DNA of 64,000 bases from Deltaproteobacteria bacterium (GCA_004283055.1 SHLP01000003.1:41587-105586); one strand, 5' to 3'. Counted from the stretch's first letter, positions 9,670 to 19,796 are shown. Translations and numbers: made by a program. Notes: generated by a model from the letters alone, not told the origin.

Positions 9670-11283
9670 TCAGTTTTCGAGAAGTCGTCGTGCGACGACG
9701 TGCGCCTGAATCTCGTTGGCGCCCTCGAAGATGCTCAGCACTCTGGAATCGACGAGGAGCCGGGACGCGGTGTACTCCTCGGCGTAGCCGTTTCCGCCGT
9801 GAATTTGAACGTTGGCGTCGGAGGACTCCCATGCACAGCGCGTTGCCAAGAGCTTGGCCATGCCCGCCTCGAGGTCGCAGCGTTTTTCTTGGTCCTTCTC
9901 CCGCGCGCTGAAATACGTGAGCTGGCGGCCGGCTTCGATGCGGCAGATCATGCGGCCGATCTTCCGAGCCACCCTCGGGAACTGGAAAATGGGACCGCCG
10001 AATTGCTCGCGCTCGGTGGCGTAGAGAATGGCGTCTTCGAGCGCTGCTTGAGCGAGACCGACGCCGCGGGCAGCGGTTTGAATCCGCGCGCTTTCGAACG
10101 TCTGCATGAGCTGCTTGAAGCCCGCGCCTTCCTCGCCGCCCAGCAAAGCCTCGGCGGGGACGCGAAAGCCTTCAAAGCTCAGCTCATACTCCTTCATGCC
10201 GCGATAGCCGAGGACCTTGATTTCGGTGCCGGTGAGCCCCTCGTCGACAAATTCGGGCTCGCCGTCCTCGCCTGTCAGGCGCGTCTTCTCCGCGAGGAAC
10301 ATCGACAGCCCCTTGTAGCCGGGTTCATCCGAGTTCGTGCGCGCGAGCAAAGTCATCAGGTCGGCGCGCACCGCGTGCGTGATCCAGGTTTTTGCTCCGT
10401 TGATGACGTAGCTTCCGTCCGCTTGCTTGACGGCGCGCGTCCCGAGGTGGGCGAGGTCCGATCCGGTGTTTGGCTCGGTGAAGACCGCGGTGGACAGCAC
10501 CTCGCCGGCTGCGATCTTTGGCAGCCAGCTCTGTTTCTGCTCTTCGGTTCCCCCTCCTAGAATGAGCTCGGCTGCGATTTCGGCGCGTGTGCCGAGCGAG
10601 CCTACGCCAATGTAGCCGCGCGAGAGCTCCTCGGTGACGACGCACATGGCGACTTTGCTCATCCCAAGGCCGCCGTACTCTTCGGGAATCGTGAGCCCGA
10701 AAACGCCGAGCTCGCTCATCTGTTCGACGATTTCCATCGGAATCAAAACGTCGTGACGGTGGATGTCTTGAGCCTTTGGAATGACCGCGGCGTCTACGAA
10801 CTTCGAAAACTGTGACCGAATCTCGTCGAGCATCTCGTCGCCAAAGCCGCGATTCGCGAAGCCGTTGTCCCGGGCGTGCGCGGCAAGCTCCAGATACACC
10901 TGGCCGTTCGCATGCTCGTGCGAGAAGGCGGTGACCTCGGGCCCAAGCAGCGTTTCACGCAGGAGGCCTTCATTGACGCCGACCTCGGCCAGACTGATGC
11001 TCTCACAGGCGCCTAAGTCGACGCCTCCGACGATGGAGCGCGCGACCTCGCCGATGTACGCGCGAGCGATTTTACCCTCGTACTCGCCCCCGACGCGCTC
11101 GGCCCAGGCGGCCAACTGGCGGCAGGCTTCGAGCTCGGTGGCAAGGTAAGCGACGGCGTGCGCGGCAAGCTGATTCGCGTTCAGCTTCTTGGCGCTGATC
11201 CGATCCCCGTCAGAGACGAGCGCTTTGACGTGGTCGTGTGCGCGCTGGTAGACGGCTTCAATCGCTTCAATGACCTTCTGCAT
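9670..11283 (-). CDS. mcd: (2S)-methylsuccinyl-CoA dehydrogenase-like acyl-CoA dehydrogenase
   Basis: 537 aa with long N-terminal extension; GSLGTRAEIAAELILGGGTEEQKQSWLPKIAAGEVLSTAVFTEPNTGSDLAHLGTRAV...TWITHAVRADLMTLLARTN; clustered with MeaA/MeaB. Confidence 0.75.
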   Translation of the reverse strand: MQKVIEAIEAVYQRAHDHVKALVSDGDRISAKKLNANQLAAHAVAYLATELEACRQLAAWAERVGGEYEGKIARAYIGEVARSIVGGVDLGACESISLAEVGVNEGLLRETLLGPEVTAFSHEHANGQVYLELAAHARDNGFANRGFGDEMLDEIRSQFSKFVDAAVIPKAQDIHRHDVLIPMEIVEQMSELGVFGLTIPEEYGGLGMSKVAMCVVTEELSRGYIGVGSLGTRAEIAAELILGGGTEEQKQSWLPKIAAGEVLSTAVFTEPNTGSDLAHLGTRAVKQADGSYVINGAKTWITHAVRADLMTLLARTNSDEPGYKGLSMFLAEKTRLTGEDGEPEFVDEGLTGTEIKVLGYRGMKEYELSFEGFRVPAEALLGGEEGAGFKQLMQTFESARIQTAARGVGLAQAALEDAILYATEREQFGGPIFQFPRVARKIGRMICRIEAGRQLTYFSAREKDQEKRCDLEAGMAKLLATRCAWESSDANVQIHGGNGYAEEYTASRLLVDSRVLSIFEGANEIQAHVVARRLLEN

Positions 11284-11347
11284 GATTTTCTCCTAACCGT
11301 TCGCGATCGCGGCGCGGGCTCCTTCGACTTCGTTCATGACTTCTTCA

Positions 11348-12352
11348 TCAAGTGGTGCCGAGCGCTGCTACATAGTCTCGGCTCAAGTGCTCGCAAAGGG
11401 CCAAGGGCGTTTCACCGCCGTCGAGCTCTCGTTCGGCGAGCGCTTGCAACTCTGCCTTTCCTCCTAGGGTCGAAACCCCGTGCTCGCCATGCTTTCGGCT
11501 GAAAAGGTCCAGAACCCAGCTCACCTCCCCTTGCCGGCGCCGCGCCACGAGGGTCCCCTGAATGTGCGCTCGATGCTGCTCGAGCGCGTCGACCAGGGCG
11601 TCCATTCCGGTGCCCTGGGTCGCGCTGGTGGCCACGATCGGGGTCTGCCAATCGCTGTCCTGTTCGGCCCCGGCCCCGACAGCGAGGGCGGTTTGGATCG
11701 CTCCCCGCAGATCGGCGACTGCGCGTCGTGCCAGCTCCTCCTGATCGGCCTTGTTCACGACCAGGATGTCCGGAATTTCCATGATTCCTGCCTTCAAGAA
11801 CTGAAGCACGTCTCCGCTCCCGGGCTGGATGACGAGTACGACGGTGTCGGCAACGTCGACGACATCGACCTCCGACTGACCCACGCCGGTCGTCTCGACG
11901 ACGACCATATCGTAGGCGGAGGCCAGCACGCGCACCGCGGAGTTCGCGGCGTAGGTGAGGCCGCCGACTTCGCCGGCAGTCGCAAGTGAACGGACGAAGA
12001 GGCCCGCATCTGTCGGGTCGAAGCTCATGCGCGCACGGTCGCCGAGCAGCGATCCGCCTGACCGTATGCTCGACGGGTCGACGGCTACCACGCCGACGGT
12101 GCGACCGCGCCGCCGAACGCAGCGAGCAAGCGCCGCGGTGAGCGTGCTCTTGCCGACGCCCGGCGGGCCTGTGAGCCCGACTCGATGCCCGCCGGCTGCT
12201 TTGGGCGCGTCTTTGAGTGCGGCCAACAGCGCTGCCACACGCGCCTGCGAGCCCGGCCTCCGATCTTCGACTAGATTCAAAGCGCGGGAAATGGCGGCCT
12301 TGTCCGCGGACATCACCCGCAACCCGTCCTCGCTCGGGTCACTCGGCGGCAT
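11348..12352 (-). CDS. meaB: Mutase-associated GTPase MeaB/ArgK
   Basis: GLTGPPGVGKSTL (Walker A), VAVDPSSIRSGGSLLGDRARM, VVETTGVGQSEVDVVDVADT, NKADQ. Confidence 0.95.
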   Translation of the reverse strand: MPPSDPSEDGLRVMSADKAAISRALNLVEDRRPGSQARVAALLAALKDAPKAAGGHRVGLTGPPGVGKSTLTAALARCVRRRGRTVGVVAVDPSSIRSGGSLLGDRARMSFDPTDAGLFVRSLATAGEVGGLTYAANSAVRVLASAYDMVVVETTGVGQSEVDVVDVADTVVLVIQPGSGDVLQFLKAGIMEIPDILVVNKADQEELARRAVADLRGAIQTALAVGAGAEQDSDWQTPIVATSATQGTGMDALVDALEQHRAHIQGTLVARRRQGEVSWVLDLFSRKHGEHGVSTLGGKAELQALAERELDGGETPLALCEHLSRDYVAALGTT

Positions 12353-14345
12353 GCTGACGGTCGACCAGGTCGATCAAGTCGCTCATGATGTTGTCGAGCT
12401 CGAAATCCTTTGGAGTGTAGACCGCCGCGACCCCCTCGGCGCGAAGCCTCTCGGCGTCCGCTTCTGGAATGATGCCGCCGGCGACCACTGGGATGTCGCC
12501 TAGGCCTGCGTCGCGAAGCCGCTGCACGACCTCGGGAACCAGCGCGAGATGAGAGCCGCTCAGGATGCTGAGGCCGATGAGGTGCACACCTTCCTCGAGC
12601 GCCGACGCCACGATTTGCTCGGGAGAGACTCGGATTCCCTCGTACACCACGTCAAAGCCGACGTCGCGTGCCTTGATTGCGATTTGCTCGGCGCCGTTCG
12701 AATGCCCATCGAGGCCCGGCTTGCCGACCAGAAGCTTGGCGCGCCGTCCCATCTGCGACTCGAGCGCGTCGAGTCGTTTGCGGAGGCCAGCGATCTTTTC
12801 GGCAGCCGCTCCTGAGCGGGAAGCTTTCACCGAGGCGCCAGCAACCCCCGTCGGTGCGCGGTACTCGCCCCAAACCTGGCGAAGGGTGTTGGCCCATTCA
12901 CCGGTTGTCACACCGGCATGCGCCGCGGCGATCGAGGCTGACATCAGGTTTTCGTCGGTCCTCGCGACACGCTCAATTTCTGCGAGCGCAGCGTCGACGG
13001 CGGCGTCATCCCGGCTCTCCTTCCAGCGTGCGAGCGCGGCGCGTTGCCTGGCATCGACCTCCGGGTCGACCGTGAGAATCGCCTCGTCGAGATTTTCGGT
13101 GAGCGGGGACGGGGCGCCTTCCACGTACTTGTTGACGCCGACGACGACCTGCTCCCCGGCTTCAATCGCGCGAAGCCGGGCTGCATTGGACTCCACTAGC
13201 TTCTGCTTGATGTAACCGGTCTCGACTCCTTGAACCGCTCCGCCTCGCTTCAAGACCTCCTGAACCTCCGCCCAGGCCGAGTCGACGAGCTGCTGCGTCT
13301 TCGCTTCGACCACGGCGCTGCCGTTGAACAGGTCATCGTATTCGAGAAGGTCTGTTTCGTAGGCGAGAATCTGCTGGGCGCGAAGAGACCACTGCTGATC
13401 CCAGGGTCGCGGAAGTCCGAGCGCCTCGTTCCAGGCGGGGAGCTGAATCGCGCGAGCCCTGGCGTCCTTGCTCAGCGTGACCGCTAGCATTTCGAGAACG
13501 ATCCGGATCATGTTGTTCTCGGGCTGCTGTTCGGTCAGTCCGAGGGAGTTGACCTGAATCCCGTACCGGAACCTGCGCTGCTTGGCATCGGTCACGCCGT
13601 AGCGCTCCCGGGTGACTCTGTCCCAGAGCTCGACGAATGCCCGCATCTTGCAGAGCTCTTCGACGAAACGAATGCCCGCGTTGACGAAGAAGCTCATGCG
13701 CGCGACGACCTTGCCAAACTCTTCATCGGGCACCCGGCCCGTCGCTTTGACCGCATCGAGCACGCCGATCGCGGTAGCCAGCGCATACGCGAGCTCCTGT
13801 GTGGGTGTCGCCCCGGCCTCCTGCAAGTGGTAGCTGCAGATGTTGATGGGGTTCCACTTTGGAACCTCGTCGACCGTGTAGGTGATCAGGTCGGTGATCA
13901 ATCGCATCGAGGCGGCTGGCGGAAAGATGTGTGTGCCGCGCGATAGATACTCTTTGATGATGTCGTTCTGAGTCGTTCCGCGAAGGACGTGGTGGTCGAC
14001 CCCTTGGTCCTCGGCGGTCGCGATGTAGAGCGAAAGCAACCAGACAGCCGTCGCGTTGATCGTCATCGACGTGTTCATCTGGTCGAGCGGCAGACCATCG
14101 AAAAGCGCGCGCATGTCACCGATGTGCGAGACCGGAACGCCCACCTTCCCAACCTCGCCGCGAGCAAGCGCGCTGTCGGGGTCGTAGCCGGTCTGAGTGG
14201 GCAAGTCGAAGGCAACACTGAGCCCGGTCTGGCCCTTGGCGAGGTTGGTCCGATAGAGCTCGTTCGATGCGGTCGCCGTGCTGTGGCCCGAGTAGGTCCG
14301 CATGATCCACGGTCTGTCGCGCTCTGGCTTGCCGTACTCCGCCAT
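12339..14345 (-). CDS. meaA: Ethylmalonyl-CoA mutase-type B12 mutase (MeaA)
   Basis: DRPWIMRTYSGHSTATASNELYRTNLAKGQTGLSVAFDLPTQTGYD; GTTQNDIIKEYLSRGTHIFPP; C-terminal B12 domain LDGHSNG/GLSILSGSH. Resembles MeaA/Ecm more than MutB. Confidence 0.85.
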   Translation of the reverse strand: MAEYGKPERDRPWIMRTYSGHSTATASNELYRTNLAKGQTGLSVAFDLPTQTGYDPDSALARGEVGKVGVPVSHIGDMRALFDGLPLDQMNTSMTINATAVWLLSLYIATAEDQGVDHHVLRGTTQNDIIKEYLSRGTHIFPPAASMRLITDLITYTVDEVPKWNPINICSYHLQEAGATPTQELAYALATAIGVLDAVKATGRVPDEEFGKVVARMSFFVNAGIRFVEELCKMRAFVELWDRVTRERYGVTDAKQRRFRYGIQVNSLGLTEQQPENNMIRIVLEMLAVTLSKDARARAIQLPAWNEALGLPRPWDQQWSLRAQQILAYETDLLEYDDLFNGSAVVEAKTQQLVDSAWAEVQEVLKRGGAVQGVETGYIKQKLVESNAARLRAIEAGEQVVVGVNKYVEGAPSPLTENLDEAILTVDPEVDARQRAALARWKESRDDAAVDAALAEIERVARTDENLMSASIAAAHAGVTTGEWANTLRQVWGEYRAPTGVAGASVKASRSGAAAEKIAGLRKRLDALESQMGRRAKLLVGKPGLDGHSNGAEQIAIKARDVGFDVVYEGIRVSPEQIVASALEEGVHLIGLSILSGSHLALVPEVVQRLRDAGLGDIPVVAGGIIPEADAERLRAEGVAAVYTPKDFELDNIMSDLIDLVDRQHAAE

Positions 14346-14552
14346 TGGCCGGTCCTTTCCTCTGCGATGTGTCCGAGGGGGCAGAAGCCTACCCCGTTTT
14401 GGCGTTCCCTGGGTTTCAAGCCACTGAGGTCGTTGCGGTGCTCTTTACAGCTTCACACGGCCTAGCCTGAACCCTGTTCCACTATCATACGCTCGGGAAG
14501 GGTCAAGCGCCTCTCAAACCTGCTTTTCAGGCGCTTCTGGGCTCTAGCAGGC

Positions 14553-14571
14553 TTTGTAAATTTGCGGTAAA
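14553..14571 (+). promoter_or_regulatory. Candidate RamB/ScfR-type operator, tandem TTTGTAAA-TTTGCGGTAAA
   Basis: Directly upstream of regulator ATG (14580), in the divergent region with meaA; resembles TTTGCAAA-type sites of RamB/ScfR regulators. Confidence 0.4.
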
Positions 14572-14579
14572 CGAATCGA

Positions 14580-16085
14580 ATGGCCGAGACCAATGCAGCG
14601 ATGGGACAGCGTCTGCGGGAGCTTCGGCTTCGTCGGGGCCTTCAGCAGAGCGAGGTCGCGCGGCGCCTCAAGATCTCACCTGCCTACCTGAGCCTCATCG
14701 AGAAGGGCAAGCGCGTCGTGCAGCTGCCGCTGCTATTTCAGGCGCTGGAGCTCTACGACGTGGCGGTCGAGGATTTCATGGCGAGTCTCGGCGAGCGCCG
14801 CGTCGACGACGGCCTTGCTCGTCTCATCGACGATCCGCTGCTTCGCTCACTCGACCTGAGCGAGGAAGACCTCGCGAGCATGAGCGCCGAGCCGCGCATG
14901 ATGGCTACGATTACGGCGCTGTTCAACCTGTACAAGAACACCCGCAGCCAGCTCGACCACGTCTTGACGAGCCTTGCGGAAAGGGAGCAGCAGGCAGACG
15001 AGGGCGCCGTTCGCTTCGACTACAATCCGTATGACGAAGTGACGGACTTCCTCGAGCAGAACCACAACTGGTTCGAACAGCTCGAGGAACGCGCGCAGCA
15101 GTTTCGGCGCGACTGCGCGTTTGGTCGCCGCGTGACGAGCGAGGATCTCGAGCGTGGACTGTTCGACCAGGTCGGCGTTCGCGTACTTCGGATCCCCGAG
15201 CGGTCCAGCAGCTCCGTCATCCGGACTTGGAACGCCGATGAGCGTGTCCTCACGGTTTCCAATGACCTCTTCGAACAGCGATTGAAGTTCCAGCTCGCGC
15301 ACACAGTCGCCCTCGCACTATTCGACGAGGAGAAGCTGCACGAGCCCATCCTCGAAGGATACCGCGGCCAGCACGCCGAAACTCGCAAGCTGATCAAGAT
15401 CCACCTCGCGAACTACTTTGCTGGTGCTTTGTTGCTTCCCTATCCAGAATTCTACCGCGACGTGACCAGCACTCGGCACGACGTCGAGCTGCTCGCGCAG
15501 CTGTTCGAGTCCTCGTACGAGACTGTTGCGCACCGCATGTGCAATTTGTCCGATCCGCGTCGCCGCGGCGTGCCCATGCACTTCTTGCGCGTCGACGTTG
15601 CGGGCAACATCTCGAAGCGATACTCCGGCGATGGCATTCGGTTTCCGCACCAAGGTGGGTCGTGCCCGAAAATGGCGGTGCACTTGGCGTTTCTCACGCC
15701 GAGCGTCATCAGCAAGCAGTACTCGGCGTTTCCGGACGGTTCGACCTATTTCTGCTTTGCAAAGGTCGTTAGCGAGCCTCAGCAGGGGTCGCTGGTCAAG
15801 GGCACGACGTACAGCATCGGCCTCGGCACCCACGCAGACAACGCGAAGCACTTCGCCTATGCCGACGACCTGCCCTTCGCGGACCCGAAAAAGATGGCTG
15901 TGCCCGTCGGAACGACCTGCACGTTCTGCGAAAGGACCGACTGCAACATGCGTTCGGCGCCGAGCTACAAATTCGCCTTCCGCGTCGACGAGTGCACCAA
16001 GAAAGACAACTTCTTCTCGCCGCTGGTGCGGGGGGACGCCGTGCGTGAAAAGCAGAAGCCAGCTCGCCGCAAGCCATCGGCATGA
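14580..16085 (+). CDS. RamB/ScfR-type XRE transcriptional regulator (HTH + ImmA/IrrE-like + DUF2083)
   Basis: MGQRLRELRLRRGLQQSEVARRLKISPAYLSLIEKGKRVVQ; long C-terminal region with RAxFF-like cysteine-rich end (CTFCERTDCNMRSAP) typical of the family. Confidence 0.88.
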   Translation: MAETNAAMGQRLRELRLRRGLQQSEVARRLKISPAYLSLIEKGKRVVQLPLLFQALELYDVAVEDFMASLGERRVDDGLARLIDDPLLRSLDLSEEDLASMSAEPRMMATITALFNLYKNTRSQLDHVLTSLAEREQQADEGAVRFDYNPYDEVTDFLEQNHNWFEQLEERAQQFRRDCAFGRRVTSEDLERGLFDQVGVRVLRIPERSSSSVIRTWNADERVLTVSNDLFEQRLKFQLAHTVALALFDEEKLHEPILEGYRGQHAETRKLIKIHLANYFAGALLLPYPEFYRDVTSTRHDVELLAQLFESSYETVAHRMCNLSDPRRRGVPMHFLRVDVAGNISKRYSGDGIRFPHQGGSCPKMAVHLAFLTPSVISKQYSAFPDGSTYFCFAKVVSEPQQGSLVKGTTYSIGLGTHADNAKHFAYADDLPFADPKKMAVPVGTTCTFCERTDCNMRSAPSYKFAFRVDECTKKDNFFSPLVRGDAVREKQKPARRKPSA

Positions 16086-16109
16086 TATCATCCTGAATCG
16101 GAGGTGAAG

Positions 16110-16595
16110 ATGCCGTCGTTCGATGTCGTTTCCAAGGTCGAGCAGCATGAAGTCGATAATGCGCGCAACCAGGCGAGCAAGGAGATCGCTCAGCGATACG
16201 ATTTCAAAGGCACGGAGAGCTCAATCGAGCAGACCGAAGAAGGAATCGTGATCCGGTCCAATAGCGAGGGTCGGGTCGACGCCGCCCGCGACGTGCTCGA
16301 GAGCAAGATGGTTCGCCGACAGGTGTCCTTGAAGTCGCTCGACCCTCAGACGCCGCAGCAAGCGGGCGGCCAAATGTGGCGTCAGCTCATCAAGCTCAAA
16401 GAAGGAGTCTCCAAAGAGAAGGCGAAGCAGATCGTCAAGGCCATCAAGGACAGCAAGCTCAAAGTCCAGGCTTCCATTCAGGGCGACGCCGTGCGCGTCT
16501 CGGGGAAGAAGCGCGATGACCTACAGGAGACGATTGCTTTCCTGAAAGAGCAGGACTTCGACCTTCCGCTTCAGTATGTGAACTTCCGGGACTGA
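16110..16595 (+). CDS. yajQ: YajQ family nucleotide-binding protein
   Basis: MPSFDVVSKVEQHEVDNARNQASKEIAQRYDFKGTESSIEQ... ends ETIAFLKEQDFDLPLQYVNFRD. Confidence 0.95.
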   Translation: MPSFDVVSKVEQHEVDNARNQASKEIAQRYDFKGTESSIEQTEEGIVIRSNSEGRVDAARDVLESKMVRRQVSLKSLDPQTPQQAGGQMWRQLIKLKEGVSKEKAKQIVKAIKDSKLKVQASIQGDAVRVSGKKRDDLQETIAFLKEQDFDLPLQYVNFRD

Positions 16596-16606
16596 GGCAG
16601 AACGCG

Positions 16607-17470
16607 TTGGCGCAGAATAAAAACGAGCTGCGGGTCGGCTATCAGGGCAGCGAAGGTGCGTATAGCGAGCTCGCAGCGAAGCAGCATTTCGCGGGCGCCG
16701 ACCAGCCGCTTCGCTGCATCGGCTACCACAGCTTTCGTCAGATGCTCGAGGCGCTCAAAGCCGGGAAGCTCGACTACGCCGTGCTTCCCATCGAGAACTC
16801 GATCGCAGGCTCTATCAACGAAAGCTACGACCTGCTCGCAAAGATGGGACTTTCTCTCGTCGGCGAAGAGTTCCAGCCCATCGCGCACTGCCTCATCGGC
16901 GCAGCGGAGGTGGCGGTCAGCGACATACGCCGCGTGTTCTCCCATCCGGTGGCCTTGGCGCAGTGCGGAGGGTTTTTGGAAGCCCTCCAGGACTGCCATG
17001 TCGAAGCCTTTGCGGATACCGCGATGTCGGTGGCCAAAGTGAAGCAGGACGCCGATCCGACGCAAGCGGCCATCGCGAGCGAACAGGCCGCTGCATTGCA
17101 CGGCTTGCCTATCCTGCGCAGGGAAATCGCCGACCATCCGGAGAACTTCACACGGATGGTGATCGTCGCATCCGAGCCTGCGCACTACGAGCCGGGGGTT
17201 CCCTGCAAGACCTCATTGGTTTTTTCGACCATCCACGAACAAGGCGCGCTCGCCCGGTGTATCGCCATCTTTGCCGAACGCGGCTTGAACCTCACCAAGA
17301 TCGAGTCTCGCCCCAAGCCGGACACGCCCTTCGAGTACGTCTTTTACGTCGACTTCGAGGGCAATATCGATCGCGAAACGACGCAAGAGGCGCTCGAGGA
17401 CCTCAAAGAAGTGACCACCTTTTTGACGGTGCTCGGGTCGTACCCCACGCGGCGCGCTGGCCTTAGCTAG
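16607..17470 (+). CDS. pheA: Prephenate dehydratase
   Basis: VGYQGSEGAYSELAAKQHF; VLPIENSIAGSINESYDLL; ACT domain with LNLTKIESRP. TTG start. Confidence 0.93.
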   Translation: MAQNKNELRVGYQGSEGAYSELAAKQHFAGADQPLRCIGYHSFRQMLEALKAGKLDYAVLPIENSIAGSINESYDLLAKMGLSLVGEEFQPIAHCLIGAAEVAVSDIRRVFSHPVALAQCGGFLEALQDCHVEAFADTAMSVAKVKQDADPTQAAIASEQAAALHGLPILRREIADHPENFTRMVIVASEPAHYEPGVPCKTSLVFSTIHEQGALARCIAIFAERGLNLTKIESRPKPDTPFEYVFYVDFEGNIDRETTQEALEDLKEVTTFLTVLGSYPTRRAGLS

Positions 17471-19787
17471 CCAGCGCTTCGGCGACTCCAGCGATGCGGT
17501 CGGCATCCGTGTCCAAGCCGGCCGCGAGGCAGGTCGCGGAAACCATCTTCAACGAGGCTGCTTCACCCGGGCCGTCCTCTTGCGTTCGAGCGGCGGCCAG
17601 CGCTTCGAGAGAGTCGATCATCGCGTCGTATCGGTGACCGCGCACGAGCTGCAGGCACGCCGAAGCAATGGAAACCCGAATTTCTGCGCCCGGTTCTCGA
17701 TTGGCGCTGCTCCTCGCAGACTCGAGCGCCTCCGCGGCGGCCTCCATGTTACCGCGACTGATGTACGAGATGACGCGCAGGCAATGGGCCGCCGTGAGGT
17801 CTCCACCTGCTGCTATGGCTGAGTCGATCAGAGCATCGAACTGCTGGTGATCATGGTTCTTGAGGACCTGGACGAGCGCTTCGGTCGTGTTCTCCAGGGC
17901 CGCCTCGGGAACGGGCATGGTAGGCCGATCGTCGTCGAGGTCCGGCGGTGGAACGCTGGGCAGGCGGACCGCTTTGCTGATTTCCGAGGCCGCAGAGCGG
18001 GTATCGGGGTCGGGCTGGTACTGAACGGCGGCGGCAGCGAGCCGGACCGCGGAGGCCGTGTAACCGAGGTTCGCCGCAAGCGACCCCGCTTCCAAAATCG
18101 CCTGCGTGCCTAGTTCTAGATCGCCGCCTTCGCAGAGATACGCGCCCACCGTCGCTGCCATGGAAGGGCCTACCAGGGGTTCGGCGGTGTGCAGCGCTTC
18201 GGCGACGAACCGGTACACCTCGCTTCGTCGGGCCGGCGGCATGCGTTGAACGACCGCCCTGCGCAGGAGCTCGGATGTCGGCTTTCCCTGTGGCGTCAGC
18301 AGGCTGTCGTTGACCAGCGCCTCTAGGCAGCGACGTCGCGTGCTCTGTGGGATGCCGTCGAGGCCGACCGCCGCGTCGATGACCTGCCCCGAGGAAGCCG
18401 GCAGCGCGGTGCAGGCGACTTCGAGGTAACGCATCGATGACGTATCGAGCGTTGCAAATCTCTCTTCGAGTAGCGCGCGCGGCCCGAGATATTGACGCCG
18501 CTCGGCGGCCTTTTCGCGCCAGACGAAGCCATTGCCGTCGTGCACCAAGTCCCCCGTCGCTACCATGGTACGGGCCGCTTCCCCGATGCCGAGCACGCTC
18601 GTGCCGCCGGTGATCACGAGCTGCTTGGCAATTTCCATGTCTGCCTCGACGCCGAGTATCCCTGCTGCGACCACGAGTGCTTCGCTCGGATCGATTGCCG
18701 GAAGCTCGATGCGAACGGACTTCCGGAGCGAGCGGAGCCCCGCAGGAACCGTCGACTCGGTCGTTCGAATACACATCAGCGCGGCGACGCTCTCATCGGA
18801 GAGGGCGGCCCCGAGCACCCAGAGCGTTGCCGGATCGAGCGCCGAGATGCGATCGGCGTAGATCCACGGAAGCCCCCGCTCACTGCGCAGCGAACGAAGC
18901 AGCACCTTGAGCGCGTGAATGGTCGCTTCTCGGGGAGGAGGCGTCGCGCACGCGATGGCTTTGATCGCATTGGCGACTTCGGGCTCGGTTTGTTTCAGCC
19001 GTTGCCGGGTGGGCTCGAGCGTTCGCCAGGCTTTGACGAGCGCGAGTCGAAGCCCTCCAAGCGGCTCGAGCCCTCCTGGCACGGCGCCGACTTCGAGAAA
19101 CGCCGGCGGGCGGAGCTCTTCGCGCAGCGCGAAGACCGCGTTGCGCGCACCGATACCGAGCGGACCCTGCAAGTAGAACGCGGCGGACGTCCCTCCTGCA
19201 GCGGCCTCCTTGATGGGCTCGAAGGCATGGCGAACGCTCGCCGGCACCGGAGCTGGGGAGAGCAGTCCGACCGCCTGTCGGCATTGCTCGACGAGCGGGC
19301 GGCTTCGATCGATCGCTTCGCCCTGCAGGGCGAAGGAGTTTGTGGAGACCGAGCGCCCGAAGAGGTACGTCCGCGATGCGGCCTCGCGGGACTCGACGTC
19401 CAGCACCACTTCTCCAGCGTGTGCTTGGTTCGCTAACAGCTGTGCGCGATCGATCGCGCCGCCACTATTCGTGGGTCGGCCTAGGTCGTCGGCCGCCTTG
19501 TGAATTTCACCGGTAGCGATGCCGAACGCGATGGGGAGCCCACGGGCTGGCACGGGCTGCGATTCCGCTTCTGCGAGCAGGCGGAGGGCGAGGTTGATCG
19601 CGGACTTGAGCTCGTGAAGGGCGAAATGGGCGACTACCGTACCGGCAAGAGAGGACATCACCTCCCCGCCAGCATTCTTTACTTCGTTCGTGACGTAGCG
19701 GGCCCACTGACCGGCCGCCGCGGTGGTCTCCTCCTCTTCGAAGGCGGGCGGGAGGATTCTGTGCCAGAGGACGAAACGTTCCATCAC
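17463..19787 (-). CDS. Degenerate class III cyclase-like/STAND ATPase-like protein
   Basis: N-terminal cyclase-like pattern (GGEVMSSLAGTVVAHF...IAFGIATGEIH...AQLLANQAHAGEVVLD) then eroded P-loop GPLGIGARNA and helical repeats. Confidence 0.55.
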   Translation of the reverse strand: MMERFVLWHRILPPAFEEEETTAAAGQWARYVTNEVKNAGGEVMSSLAGTVVAHFALHELKSAINLALRLLAEAESQPVPARGLPIAFGIATGEIHKAADDLGRPTNSGGAIDRAQLLANQAHAGEVVLDVESREAASRTYLFGRSVSTNSFALQGEAIDRSRPLVEQCRQAVGLLSPAPVPASVRHAFEPIKEAAAGGTSAAFYLQGPLGIGARNAVFALREELRPPAFLEVGAVPGGLEPLGGLRLALVKAWRTLEPTRQRLKQTEPEVANAIKAIACATPPPREATIHALKVLLRSLRSERGLPWIYADRISALDPATLWVLGAALSDESVAALMCIRTTESTVPAGLRSLRKSVRIELPAIDPSEALVVAAGILGVEADMEIAKQLVITGGTSVLGIGEAARTMVATGDLVHDGNGFVWREKAAERRQYLGPRALLEERFATLDTSSMRYLEVACTALPASSGQVIDAAVGLDGIPQSTRRRCLEALVNDSLLTPQGKPTSELLRRAVVQRMPPARRSEVYRFVAEALHTAEPLVGPSMAATVGAYLCEGGDLELGTQAILEAGSLAANLGYTASAVRLAAAAVQYQPDPDTRSAASEISKAVRLPSVPPPDLDDDRPTMPVPEAALENTTEALVQVLKNHDHQQFDALIDSAIAAGGDLTAAHCLRVISYISRGNMEAAAEALESARSSANREPGAEIRVSIASACLQLVRGHRYDAMIDSLEALAAARTQEDGPGEAASLKMVSATCLAAGLDTDADRIAGVAEALAS

Positions 19788-19796
19788 GCTGACCGG

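Noticed and set aside
8902-10560. 552-aa plus-strand ORF
   Set aside because: Antisense to the GT-C gene and mcd, spans both; Arg/His/Gly-rich translation without domain motifs. High-GC shadow ORF.
15757-15772. TTTGCAAA match inside the RamB/ScfR-type gene
   Set aside because: Falls in coding sequence (Phe-Cys-Phe-Ala-Lys codons) with no second copy nearby; likely chance.
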